Source: Bolinopsis microptera | Lineage: Eukaryota; Ctenophora; Tentaculata; Lobata; Bolinopsidae | Direction of reading: 5' to 3' | Length of the DNA stretch: 64,000 nucleotides | Assembly (NCBI RefSeq): GCF_026151205.1 | Contig: NC_087076.1 | Location: 23,368,828-23,432,827, forward strand | Part shown: positions 11,358 through 22,400 of the stretch, one piece after another | How the letters are laid out: each line of letters opens with the position of its first letter | Numbering within the stretch: the first letter of the stretch is position 1 | Translations under genes and position numbers: made by a program | The notes under the pieces: generated by a model | Seen by the model: the letters and a program-made list of their open reading frames with translations, nothing else | Databases searched by the model: none | Told to the model about the DNA's origin: nothing

Positions 11358-12530
11358 TCATTCTTTTGAATCCTCATGTCCGACGGGTTGTGTCTCCTTT
11401 TTTTCTTCTTTTTATTTTTCTTTTCTGAACTCCTCTTTTTTCCATGATCTGTATCTTTCTCCCTCGTGGATTGATTGACTTTTTCTTTTCTTCTTATTGC
11501 CTCTTCTTCTTTCGTCTTCTTCTTTTCTTTTTCGGAGTCTTCATCACTGCCACCACTAGTATCTTCTCCACTTTGCTTTTCATCTGAGCTATCCCTCAAC
11601 TCTTTTTGGTGTTGCCATCCTCATCCTGGTCATCGTTTGCTGAGGAATTATTTTAATTATTTATTATATTAATTGCCATGCCTAGCATGAAATATTTTAC
11701 TACTTACTTGCACTTGTGTAGGTTGTAGTAGCATTAGATCGGCGTTGTCTGCCACAGGCTATCCCGAATTAAGGAAGCTTGCTTCATCATTCATCAATTT
11801 ATTAATTGATATTTGTAATATACATCAATTTTATTGCTTGATTGGATTTTCAAAAATAAATGTGTAAGCTGAATCAAAGTATACTGATCGTTCATTACTG
11901 ATGGGCAAATCGGTCGATACAATTTTAAACGACACTTCTAAAACATAGCAATTACAACGTAGACCAACGAAGGATCTCTAGCTCAAAGGCTCAATTTACC
12001 TACCTTCTGCCGCATCATGTGATACATTGATCCTCGTGAATCTTACGAAGCTGTTCGTTTGAGGTTCCCTTTAGAGGCTAATGTTCACTCTTTATTCCTG
12101 TTTCGGTGACCATACTGTGTGCATCGCCAACATTGCATCACTTTTACCTCCTTCCCTAGTGGCATCCACAGCCCTTTTGTTGGGGCAGACTTCAGAATTT
12201 TCTCGCACTGCAAACGATAAACATACATTATGTGCCTAACTTATTCCCTTCGAAAACATTTTATCGAAATATCGTACCTGCATAGCCACGAATATAAAAT
12301 TATCAAAAGACGTATTTTAAAACGTTATAAACATATTGTACACTTGTTTGTTATAAACAAATTTACACGTTTTCACCTCGCTGTTCATCCGGCAGGCGGC
12401 TCACAAGTCTCGGGTTTCTGCTTCAGATCTGCTACGTGACCATTTCTAATGGATCTTGGTAGAACAAGTCAGTTTGTGTTAACTTGTTGGCTTCTTTTCT
12501 CGGAGTTTTGGAGCCAGGCGATCTCGAGCT

Positions 12531-12593
<63 letters not shown>

Positions 12594-12621
12594 TCGGGGG
12601 GATAATGAACCCTTCCGACAT
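11358..12621 (-). CDS. RP9: Retinitis pigmentosa 9 homologue (PAP-1), splicing-associated
   Basis: RP9/PAP-1 is a nuclear protein that binds PIM1 kinase and takes part in pre-mRNA splicing. Exon 1 (12,621-12,377) starts MSKGSVSPQ and contains LKQLDLFNQDPLE and PEDCEPP, ending at donor GTAAGAACG. Exon 2 (12,207-12,004) reads REYLKSAPTKGLWM, KVMQCWRCQ (family zinc-knuckle-like CWRC), KGNLQNEQFRKMHEDPMYH and ends at donor GTAGGTAAA. The last coding exon (about 11,630-11,358) is the expected acidic and lysine-rich tail: EDSSDE, GSDEDSEKEKKK, SSEKKNKKKKK, ending EDSKD and a stop. A small exon may lie near 11,712-11,780. A 58-base poly-C run (12,533-12,590) interrupts exon 1 in this copy only. Confidence 0.88.
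12533..12590. repeat. 58-base poly-C run, present in copy 1 only
   Basis: Copies 2 and 3 read CTCGAGATTGGGGGG and CTCGAGTTGGGGGG at this site, while copy 1 has 58 C inserted after CTCGAGCTTG. It falls in RP9 exon 1 and would destroy the frame. The long proline-rich and glycine-rich frames across it are products of the run, not proteins. An uncorrected read artefact is more likely than biology. Confidence 0.9.
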
Positions 12622-13366
12622 TTTCGCTACAGGGTGGGATATTGTATAAACAATGGTTATTTTAGATGGTTTAGTGTCTGTAGGATGATGATTTAAACAA
12701 TTCCAGGAACGAAAACATAGAGCTTTACATAATAGAATGTATCGTGGCAAATTAAACCATAACGAGCTTTGAATATCTTGAATAATGGCCAACTTTATGT
12801 AGTCGTAAACGCGATTCTGATCATTAGTCAGCGAAATATAAACAGGATACTAATATTAAGAGCTTAGTTGGTCATAGCTATACTAACATCACATATACTT
12901 TCTTATCGGTACCAAATCATCATTTTCGTAGTCGGTTATGTAGCATGTTCTTGAAAAAGAAATGTATTAACTCACTCTAATAAATATTTTGAAATACAGT
13001 CGGAGAATTTAACTAAAAAGTCTAGGGGGTCCAAGGTGAAATTTTGAATTGTTTAATATTTAATCCCTTAATACAGACCTGTGAGCTAAAAGGTACAACA
13101 AAAGAGATCTTTGAAACTAAACTTAACTGTTATTAAACTATCTTCAATATATGTAATAATCAATTAAAACGTTATGAATAGATTAAAATTTGATTATCAG
13201 ATAAACTGTCTAGCAAAAACTTTTGGTTTTTTTTAAGATGAAATTTAAGGGTATTTAAAGTAATATTACAGTCTAAAACTGGTGCAATTTTTTATGTAAA
13301 TAAACGAGAATTATATCAGTTACTGTGGTGACCCAGAATAATTTATTCCCATTTCAACACCTAAAG
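12622..13366. other. Non-coding stretch upstream of RP9
   Basis: AT-rich DNA with no supported frame. It should hold the RP9 5' untranslated region and promoter. In copies 2 and 3 a TTCCTACAGACTC acceptor-like site (minus strand) about 90 bases before the RP9 start suggests a 5' untranslated exon or start-proximal intron. Confidence 0.4.
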
Positions 13367-13950
13367 TTAAATGTTTCAGGTGTCTCAACCTTGACAGTTT
13401 TACCAAACCTATCGGTCAGACTAGTCCCGCAAAGACAATCTGCTGTCCATCCACTGTCGGGTTGCCAGGGCATTACAAACAATATCGACAGTATCCTCAG
13501 GATGTTAAAGTTACTTACGGGTTGGGGTCAGTTGGAGCACATCAGGGGCCCGAACTAGACACGGTGTGAAGATGAAGTTTGACCGTGGCACTGGCAACTC
13601 CGAATGTGAGATGTCGGAACGACTTCGCGGGTGTTTTGTGCAAGAATGTGTGGCTTCCCAGATCTCTCCAGTGGCAAAAGAGATATCGTCATGATCAACC
13701 TGAAATATATTGTCATAATTGATTTTGCAATTATACATCTCTCTTTATTTATAAACTAAGAAGCCACGGGAGAAGTTAATTTATGGACGGTGATGCAATT
13801 AACTAACCAATAGCAATGATTAGAGATACACTCACAGCTAGGATTTATATAAGTTTTGAAATATTTACATTGCTGACGGGGTTCATCATTAACATCATGT
13901 AGTGAGCTTCTTTCCGTGTCTCTTTTTCTTTGAGCTCTCAGTTTGGACGT
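13367..13950 (-). CDS. Possible minus-strand exons of an unrecognised gene
   Basis: Three minus-strand blocks have splice signals that recur in the copies. Block a (13,950-13,869) reads LTEWLRKDRHGNESSQHDVN, with acceptor CACTTACAG and donor GTAAGATAT. Block b (13,699-13,519) reads LLATGEIWEAHTFCTKHPK, with acceptor TATATTTCAG and donor GTAAGTATC; block a ends in phase 1 and joins block b in frame. Block c (about 13,426-13,367) reads GLVQTDRFGKTVKVETLRNI and a stop. Block b also has open stretches on the plus strand, so the direction is not certain. I do not recognise the product. Matching positions are about 31,217-31,835 and 49,015-49,620. Confidence 0.35.
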
Positions 13951-14000
13951 CTTGTAAGTGATAATTTTAATTAGTGATATTCGTGAGTACGACTTCCGAC

Positions 14001-14659
14001 ATGGAACTAGCATGCAAGGAGCAGGCTATATTGTTCAGCGATGAGAAGTTATTGTACTTACTTGGCTATGTATTTTATGGTCAAAGTTTTAACCTTTTAT
14101 CAAATCGGTTTTATTATAAGGTAAAACGACGGCAATTGTGCAGATTATACAGATTGTCAAAATGTTAAGTCAATCACATAGCTTCAAAACAAGCTAAATG
14201 ATTCCGAATAAGAAGTTAGTTATATTTGTCGTCTGTACCCACCAAGTGTCAAAGGATGTGTGAAAGTAACAATTTCAACTGAACAATCGTAAATCCAGAG
14301 CCGTCGATTTACCGTTCTTTATACATGCACAGAGCATCTCCAACTACTATCAACTCACGACAGGTCTTGACATCTATTATACCTTTTTCTGAGTTAATTT
14401 GATAAAAATAAACCAAAGTTATCGTACTTAACATTAAGGTCACTGTTTTTTTCAATTAACTCACATTGTGATACATGGAGCAAAAGCTTCTCCTGTTCAA
14501 TTTCAACATCATATAAAACCCAGACAACTGCTTTTGTTTATACGTACCAGCTAATATCACTCAAGCAGCTCACGGGAATGGGTTTACAACTCTTGTCAAC
14601 ACTTGCGTTCGGATAGTTGGCCTTTTAAGGGAGGCATGGAGGCCAACATGGGCTCCAAC
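14001..14659 (+). CDS. Possible three-exon plus-strand gene, unrecognised
   Basis: Exon p1 (14,001-14,095) in copy 3 (49,663-49,746) is an intact 28-codon stretch starting MDTYSHARAGYIVSDEK and ending at donor GTATTTAAC. Exon p2 (about 14,232-14,363) reads WYPPSVKDVRSKFHQNQ, then PSRPIYRFFIHEQRATP, and ends in phase 1 at donor GTATTGACA. Exon p3 (14,551-14,659) starts at acceptor GTACCAG, completes the split codon and reads ANITQAASREWVYNSFPTLE, SDLLTLLRDGIWKPKWLQ, ending at the strong donor GTAAGTAA. The agreement of phase between p2 and p3 is good evidence for a real gene. Further exons probably follow. I do not recognise the family. Confidence 0.45.
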
Positions 14660-14882
14660 GTAAGTAACTCCGCTGATATATCTAGGTATGATGTGTTTTG
14701 TCCGGAGGCGTGTCTGTCACCAGGAAGTATTCCTGTAATTAAATGGGTATTTACAGACACAATGTAAGACCACTTCAGGTACTGATCACTATTTGGCTTC
14801 TAAAAAAATAGCCAATTATATTTGTCACAATGGTTTGTTATAGGTCACATGGTATTTTAGACATGATTAAGTAGTACCATAC

Positions 14883-15030
14883 CTTTGGCGACATAGCATT
14901 GATGATGCACTGGCAAAAGACAAGAAACATGGTGTAGAAATATTCTCTCATTTTCAGCCCCATATGTTCCTCTTGTTATTTTCTTCGTTGGGACATATGC
15001 CGTAGTACGAAGTAGCAACAGGAATATTTC
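14883..15030. CDS. Possible exon, direction unresolved
   Basis: On the minus strand a block with acceptor AACTTTTCAG and donor GTATGGT is open throughout: EYSVATSTTAYVPREN, then KMREYFYTMFLDFCQCIINA. On the plus strand the same block is also open: LAKHSIDDALAKVKKHGVEI, then LLLFSLGTYAVVEVATEYS and a stop. Splice signals favour minus; the neighbouring exons p1-p3 favour plus. Matching blocks lie at about 32,755-32,893 and 50,543-50,695. Confidence 0.35.
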
Positions 15031-15776
15031 CCGAAAAGTAAGTTTTAATGAACTATCTAATTCAGGGAATTTTTGGTATGAAGTATGTCATCTGTTTGTG
15101 TAAGCTTAAAGCGTCATTGGTTAGATAGATGGAATCTTTACATGGACCACAGATACTGATTTACTGACTTATTTAACATATGTAATGGTCGATGAATTAA
15201 ATATATCACCATTTACATATAAAATAGTTGTAACTTGCAATTGTGTCCAATTTCTGATATATAAAAAACTCTAATCTGAGAGAATGGTGTTTTCAGTACA
15301 ACAGTTTACTTTTTATAATATTACATAAGTATTATTACTGGTTTTATGTAGCTTAACACAATAACCACCTCTTATCTCTAAATAGAGTTATGCTAAAAAA
15401 TGGTAATTTATAAACAACTTCATTTAAGATTTTATATATTGGTGTGAAAACAAATAATGAGTAAATTTAAAGTATTGAATGTATATAATTTGAGATTAAC
15501 GCGTTTACTATGTGACTTCATTTTCTATGCAATCTCAAATCACAAAACTGTTGGACTGGACCCAAATCATAAGTAATCTCTAAATAGCTCCTGGGAAGCA
15601 ATCTGGTAGTAGTTACTTGTGCAAGATGTCGATGTTGTGAGGTCAGTACACAGTGTCAACAACATTCTTTTAGATATACTACTGAGGAAAAGAAAACAGA
15701 CAAAGCACATTTGCAGGGTGACCACACGCGAAATAAGGAAGTTCCTGTTAGGTACAAAGCGACTCAAAATCAGCTA
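15031..15776. other. AT-rich stretch without a supported gene
   Basis: I see no frame kept between copies and no repeat in this stretch, apart from short AT runs. The end of an unresolved neighbouring gene could lie here. Confidence 0.4.
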
Positions 15777-15934
15777 TTGGGGGTGTTCACATAATACGTA
15801 ATCAGTTTTTGGAACATTTTTTAACCCCCCTTTCCCCTCCGTATCAGATTTCCACAAAGTATTGTGTCAAATTACCTATCGTTATTTTGGAAAACCTTCC
15901 TCCCTCGGTGAGTACGTAATTATGTGAGCGACCC
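15777..15934. mobile_element. MITE-like element with GGGGTCG terminal inverted repeats
   Basis: The left end reads GGGGTCGTTCACATATTACG and the right end, read on the other strand, GGGGTCGCTCACATATTACT or similar, so about 20-23 bases are inverted at the two ends of a 160-base sequence. There is no coding capacity. Inside is a pyrimidine-rich AACCCCC..TCCCTC part. This fits a short non-autonomous DNA transposon (MITE). I could not define a target-site duplication because of sequence noise, so the superfamily is open. Confidence 0.72.
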
Positions 15935-17480
15935 TGTGAACCAGGTACTATACTTGAAACATATAACAACCGTTGTGTGAATATGTCTTTTCCGCCAGGC
16001 CTAAAAAAACCTCACCCGTTCATAAAATGGTACGAATCGATAGCGCTCGATTTAAAATTTTTGGCAAATACGCGAATGGCCGCAAATTGTGTAACTTATT
16101 CAATGCTTGTTACATTGCTTTTTACGAAATAAAGTGTGTCCTAATTGCACATGGAATGTGCGCAGCGTACGAGGCGAACAACCGTCATTGACGGGTGATG
16201 TTACTGGTTAAAATTTTGTCTCTAAAGACCGTCGACGAGTCCGCTCGCGTTTTTGTAGGTTTATAAACCTACCAAAAATTGCAATGCTTTACAGTTTGGG
16301 ATTTGCAAATTATACTCGTCTAAATTTCTTCGATGGATGCGCACGCTTGCTTCCTTTTGATATCACCTGAAAACAATGTCATGGTCCCTGCTCTAGTATA
16401 ATTTTCCGACCTTTCTTCCCCCCACTCAATTTCAAAGAGCCGTATCAAAAAGCTCTTACGTGAAAACCCAGCTAATTGACAACATGGGCGTCCAGTGAAA
16501 TTGAGTGGCTCCCTCCTAATTGCTGGAATTGTAACCAGCTTTGTCTATCAGCATCCCTTCCCTTGCATACATCTAAATTACAAAAGCGCTTATTAGACCT
16601 GTTTCAAAAGCATCCCTGTCTGAATGTTACCTGACTGCCGTGTGAATTCTTTGGATCTATTTTTGGATCTATTTTTTATTGGATATGATTTTTATATACA
16701 TTTATATTACCTCGCTTATTTCCATGTCCGCCTGAAACAAACCTGGCACATCCTAAATCCTACTCCCCACCCCTAGAAACCCCAGACGCATCAAGCCTAG
16801 TCTGAATTCAAAACTAGGTGACCTGCTTCGTTAAGTTTCCTGGACAACTCGAACCTTTTGGGCCATGCACAAGCCAATAGCATGTATGGTCCTGCAGTGG
16901 GGTCTCCTTTGTCCTTGGATCTGTGTTTTTGATCCGTCTTTTCTTAAAATTTTCCATTTGTGTCACTTTAGAAGCACCTTTTTAAAATTGTTAATCGACA
17001 CCACTGGTCCTAGTTAAATTTAGCCATGGCACGACTACTCGAAACGTATCAGTTATATGGTGTGAATTACTATTATATTCTTATAATTATTTCTTATGAA
17101 TCGATTGCATGCTAATAAATAAAAATACTTTGTTTTACTAAAAATTACTTTGTTTTACTAAAGCGCAAAAGCGGTGGGTTGCATTTCATTAACAATTGAA
17201 AAGTTTGGGATTGTGCTTTGACATTTTCCTAGCTTGATGTTCCTTGTGTGATCCTCTCATCGTATTTTTCTTCTGTACGCGACGTTCATGAAGCTTGAAA
17301 AAAGCGGCGTGCAAAGCGCTAGTGACTGCTGCCATGTTAAAATAAGGGGTAAACTAAAAGAAAAAATCCGAAAAACACTTTTATTCGAGGTAGACGTGCA
17401 TTTTGATTGTTATGTTAAATTATTATATTGCAATTGTTTTATCGACGGCTTAATGAAGAGATATGGGACTCTGAATTTTT
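15935..17480. other. Long stretch without a supported gene; contains a palindrome
   Basis: At about 16,254-16,275 lies TGTAGGTTTATAAACCTACC, a near-perfect palindrome also present at about 34,105 and 51,902. Near 17,122-17,160 the phrase AATACTTTGTTTTACTA occurs twice in direct order in every full copy. No frame is conserved between the copies. Some of this may be upstream exons or promoter of the plus-strand gene that begins the next unit. Confidence 0.45.
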
Positions 17481-17750
17481 GGTATAGTGTTGGAGGTCTC
17501 GCCGCTTCGACTGCGCCGCAGCGAACTTAGCATTCTTGCTTCGCATCTTCGATGGAGTCATGCGTCGTACGTTCGGCGTCGCGTCGACGTTGCTCTGCTT
17601 CGCAGAGCAAACGATTCTGGTCGGATTGACTTTGTCAATCAAGGTATAGCGCGCCAAAAACTTAAACATTGTATAACTTTTTCATTTCATTACCCAGCGT
17701 GATTTACCAGCGCCAGAATTATGAAATGGCGCCGCTCGCTCGCGCTATAT
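17480..17750. repeat. Hairpin cluster with CGT/ACG microsatellite
   Basis: This GC-richer patch contains TTGCTCTGCTTCGCAGAGCA, which can fold into a hairpin of about 9 base pairs, GATTGACTTTGTCAATC (7 base pairs), and TATAGCGCG matched by CGCGCTATA about 90 bases on. In copies 2 and 3 a run of CGTCGTCGTC lies just before the first hairpin, while copy 1 has only GCGTCGCGTCGACG. Possibly the end of a non-autonomous element; I do not recognise it. Confidence 0.5.
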
Positions 17751-18696
17751 CCGTAAACTTGCAGTATTTATATTCTTTATATTTTTTATTTTGTATCTCT
17801 TACTAGTAAAAACAGCGAAAATTATAAGTTGTACTCAACACTCTACGTTTTGGACCCCAATGTTAAACCTTGCAGCAACTGTGACAGCCCAATATACTCT
17901 AGTAGTATGATCACACCTTTTTAATTGAACAAAGATCATAATTAAATATAATTCAGATTCTCAATCTACAGCAAGCCAGTTCTCCGTGTGTGTGGTGTCC
18001 TTCTCCTTTCTGTGTCCCGTCGTTTTGTTTTGTGAAAGTATTGTAGTAGTGTTTTAATATGTAAGCGATCGTAAATCAAATAGTTACTATTACAAACACA
18101 TATTACTATTTTAATAATTGATAATATCGATATATCCCAACAACCAATCATTAAATTATTCTTTAATAACCTTCTATTTTATGTGTTAAACGATCGATGG
18201 GCATACTAAAATTAGTATTGAACTTCATATATTAGTGCGAGTGCTGATAAATATTTTGGATTCAATCAACCCAATGTTGTGCGATAACATTTCTTTTGTG
18301 CGGCGGTTTTAGGTTGAGTTTGTGCCCAATAAGTGGGTAAATCGGGTGCTAGTTAAAGCTCTTGCTGGCATCTGGCTCCTTTCGCCCAAATAATAAATAA
18401 AGGTTAATAAATACCATAAATGTTAATTTATTACCAATTATTCAATCAATACTATCTTAAACTTCTAATATTGGATAACACAATGGCAGATTGGATGTCT
18501 TAAAATATAATTTTTGTATGTCACTTCTAAGCTATTTACTTTCCAAAGTTGAAATTTTTAGTTAAGTAGAAATGCCACCCACATCATTGTTAGGGTTAAA
18601 AATATCATCTTAAAAATTTTAAATTGAGAAGATTGCTCTAGGAGACTTAAATTGAAATTTTGCAAAAGATATCTAATTTTTAAATAGTTGGTTACA

Positions 18697-19180
18697 GTTT
18701 TATGACAGTACTGGCATGATCAATTTTATTGTGTGGTTAAAAAAGGACCCAGTTGCCTGTAAGGCTTTACGAACCCTGGGACCACAATGTGATGAGATCA
18801 GGCAGATGTTTTCTATGTTAGGAGCAATTTATTTATTTCGGAGCTATGGTTACGTGGTTATAGCTGGTGGTCTGTTTAAAGGTCCGTTTATCTTTGTGCT
18901 TGCTAATTATCCATCCTGATGCTTAGTGATGTGAGTAATCATGCCCTTAGACAATATATCACGTGTAACTATAAATTTTGTTTTTACACAGAACTGTGGC
19001 CAATAAGTAAAGTAGTTAAAAATTTGTACTCTCATTGACTCATTGATAGTTATAAGCGTTTGTTTCCCAGCCACTACTACACAACAAAAACTGTCGGACC
19101 ACCGAGGAAACACATTCGCAGAAAAGGAAACCCAATTGTGCTCCTCTATTCTGCGATTCGTGGTGTATTTACTATATACT
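18697..19180 (+). CDS. Possible plus-strand gene with membrane-like segment, copy 2
   Basis: Same two candidate exons as at 721-948 and 1,095-1,205. This copy gives the longest unbroken reading of the first one, MINFIVWLKKDPVACKALRT through FRSYGYVV. Function unknown. Confidence 0.35.
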
Positions 19181-19479
19181 AGCTAAATGCAGTTAGTATC
19201 AATTTTCTGGAATCATTAAGTCGTTTGATTAGTTTATGTGTCAAAGTAATGTCCATGATAATCATATATTTGGAGCCCGGTGGGCATAAAACACTCGACC
19301 AAAGGCTAAGGCAAACCTTCAGTGTTTCACCATACGAAAGTAAGGAGATTTGAAACACATACTCAGCCTAAACTCCACCCAGGGTCTCGAGACGTTCGTG
19401 AGCCTCAAATTATATAGCAAGACACCAGTCAGCAAAACACTATACACAAACATACATACGATAACAATAACAATGTATA

Positions 19480-22400
19480 ATGCCATTACTTTCATTAAAA
19501 GAAATATATCTGATATCTAATTTAAAAAATGAAGAATAACTGAGAGAGGAGATGGGAGAGTGGGGTTTGGGAGAGAGTAGGTAGGAAAACAAACTGGGAT
19601 CCTGTGCCGCAGGATTTTAAAATTTGTTGTATGATTGTTTCGTTTTTGTCGTCTCTTAGATTATTTTGATGTTCTGATACCCTTGTCATGGTGTTTTTTG
19701 CAATAACACCGTGGTGTTTTACTCATATGTTTTGTTTACTAAATCAACTATTTCAATGATAAGCATTTGTATTCAAAGTTGTAACTGCACCTAAGCTTTC
19801 GGTCATATTTTGAATTGTCGTTCTATCATAAGACTTTCTTAAGTTATTCTTGAATTTACTGATGGGAGTGGGAGAAGTCTATTTACACTTGTGGACTTAC
19901 GGCAGTGATTCCAAATACTAGTTGATTGATGAGAATTAGTGAGGATGGAAGTGGGTGGGATGAGTAGTTGTCTCGTCTTGGTGACCTGTTGATTAAAGTG
20001 AACAGTGAGACTGTGTGTATGGGAACTTATTAATTTTTATATCATTTCCAGTAAACAGTGCAACTTATGAAGAATGTGGTCAGTCAGGAAGTTATGTCTC
20101 CGTTACTGATTGGTTTACTGTGTTCTAGTTCAAAGAATCTTTGCCTAACATTCTGTTGATAACTTACGGTCTTATCCCTAGTGATAGGCCTTACTCTGGG
20201 CACATGTTTTGAACTTATTGAAGATATGCTTAATTATCACACAAGAGAATTCTTATGCATTTCTTTTGTGTTTAAATATGGCTTTAGTTTATTATTGTTA
20301 CACCTCCCCCCAAAAAGATATTCCATAACTTAGGTGTGATTCAAAAAAGGGTGTCTGGTACATGTCCTTTATATAGTTTTTTAGGTACACAGCGTCTAAT
20401 TCCACATAGTCTACTATCTCACATTTCAATTTTACGTTTAACGCTCTTACAGTGGCATCCAAGTTCAGTTTTTGTCAATATATGACTCCAAGAAACTTAG
20501 TTGCTCCACCTTTTTAATCCTATATTATTTAGTGTCAGTTCTAATTCATTGGTGTTTGATCTGGTTCATTTCATACAGTTCGGCTTAAGTGGATTTAACA
20601 ACAATTTCTTTATGTTGATATGCAGCAAGTTACTCTTCATTTACTGATGACATGTTTTAGTATTTTTATTAGCTTTGCAGTAAAGGTTTTTATACATTTT
20701 TCTAAAAACAAATAGGTTGGTGTTCTTCGGCAAAAAGTATAAACTTACCTAGGTCTGATACTCTGTATATTTCATTGATGTAGATAATGAAAAGCAAGGG
20801 ACCTAATACTGACCCCTGAGAACACCAATATTACCGTACAGTTTTTCGGATTCCTTCATCCACAAGTACTGAAAACATATTTGCTGTCTATTGAATGGTT
20901 AAACTGCTATTCAATTTATTTGCAGTCCATCGAAATTCTATAATCACTTCAGTTTTTTAAGCAGTTTAATCATGACAGTTTGTGTCAAAAGCTTTACTTA
21001 GATCATGAAGATGCCTAGTACGTGATTTTTTATCTCTTAAAGATTTTTCAATGTTGGTCGTCAGAGATGTTGAGTGCATGGCTTGTCGAGTGATTTTTTC
21101 TAAAGCCATATTGGATTTTCATATTTAATTTTTAAAAAAATTAATAAAATTATTTCCTTTTGGGGGCGGAACGAAATAAATAAAATAAGAAAACTGTAAT
21201 GCCTGGAGATTATGATTTTTTGCAAGTATTTTTCCGAATATTGCTATGGTTGAGGTTGGCCTGTTAAATTGTCAAGAAGCTCAGCATTTTCTTTTACTTA
21301 TATATTGGATTATTTTACTACTTTTAGGTCGAATATGGAAAAAAGTCCCTGTTGCATACATTCGTTGTACAATACCGATAGAGTGGGCTAATTTTGCCTG
21401 AAACTTGCCTTTATATATGTAATGGTTTGTCGTAGCACTTGCCATTCTTAAGTGCCGATATGTTCTAGCCACTCCTCAGGTGTGCAGTCAGTAAGATATA
21501 TATTTGCTGTATTCGTATTTAGGTAAGAAGTCACAGAAACTTGGAAGCTGATTTATTGGATCTCTCCTGTTCTGTGTAGGCTGCATTAAGGTTAGATGCT
21601 AGGGATACAAAATTGCTATGATTTCATTAGCTATAACTCTGCGATCAGTTATTTTTTTCAATTGTCTATGGTTAATTTAGGTCTGATATCCGTTTCTGTT
21701 TGCCTCGATTGTATTTTTCAGTTCCAGTTTTCTTGGAAATTTCCCTAGTTTCAAGAAACTTGTCTAGAATAATATTCAGATACAGCTTTTTTACGAACCT
21801 TTTTTAGAGCCTTTCTATATTCTTTGTAGTCAGTCATACGGTTTCTTTTATTACATGCAGATAGATACACTGGCTTGTGCCCCCTTTTGGGTCATTTGCA
21901 TTGTTCTACACTTAATCTTTCCTGACTTTCGCCAGTCATCATACAGGCCCATGGCAGTGGTGTACTGAGGCTTTAATCCCGCCAGTATCCTTGGGTTGTT
22001 CTGGATAGTGCGTTAGTGGTTTGGGGCTACAGCTAGTTTCAGGTTTCGCACTGCTGTTTTTTAAAGATTTATGATAGTTAGTATCATCTATAATGGTTCA
22101 TTGTCTAGTTTGTTACCCAGTCTTCTCAGCTTTTTTATCAGTGTTTGTTTTACAATTGTCATAATTTTGAGGTGCTTGTGAATTATTTTTGGTCTTGCTA
22201 ATTTTCCCAGTCTCATATTGTAAATATAGGGAGGTGATGGATATGTGTTCAGTTATGACTCCAGAGGCAGTAACAGGTCTAGTATTTGTAATGTTGTTGT
22301 CGATTGCACGAGGACATTACATCCAGGCGTTTCTTGAGTTGCTAATGTATCAAATGGAAAGAAGATCTACTAATAGGACATCTTCATATGTGCAATAATG

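Larger units (their letters stand above)
1..17990. repeat. Copy 1 of a 17.8-kb direct tandem unit
   Basis: This segment aligns end to end with 17,991-35,815 and 35,816-53,597. The anchor phrase CTTCTC..TCTGTGTCCCGTC opens each copy near 11, 18,001, 35,822 and 53,605. Order and spacing of every landmark (LINE, OSGEP, WDR55, RP9, MITE-like element, hairpin cluster) are the same in each copy. Differences are scattered one-base indels and substitutions, seldom shared by two copies. This copy is slightly longer because of a 58-base poly-C burst and a poly-A burst of about 70 bases that the others lack. The start is the window edge, so the array may continue to the left. Confidence 0.95.

Noticed and set aside
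12449-12792. Proline-rich and glycine-rich open frames across the poly-C run
   Set aside because: They exist only because 58 C were inserted in copy 1. The other copies show RP9 exon 1 here on the minus strand.
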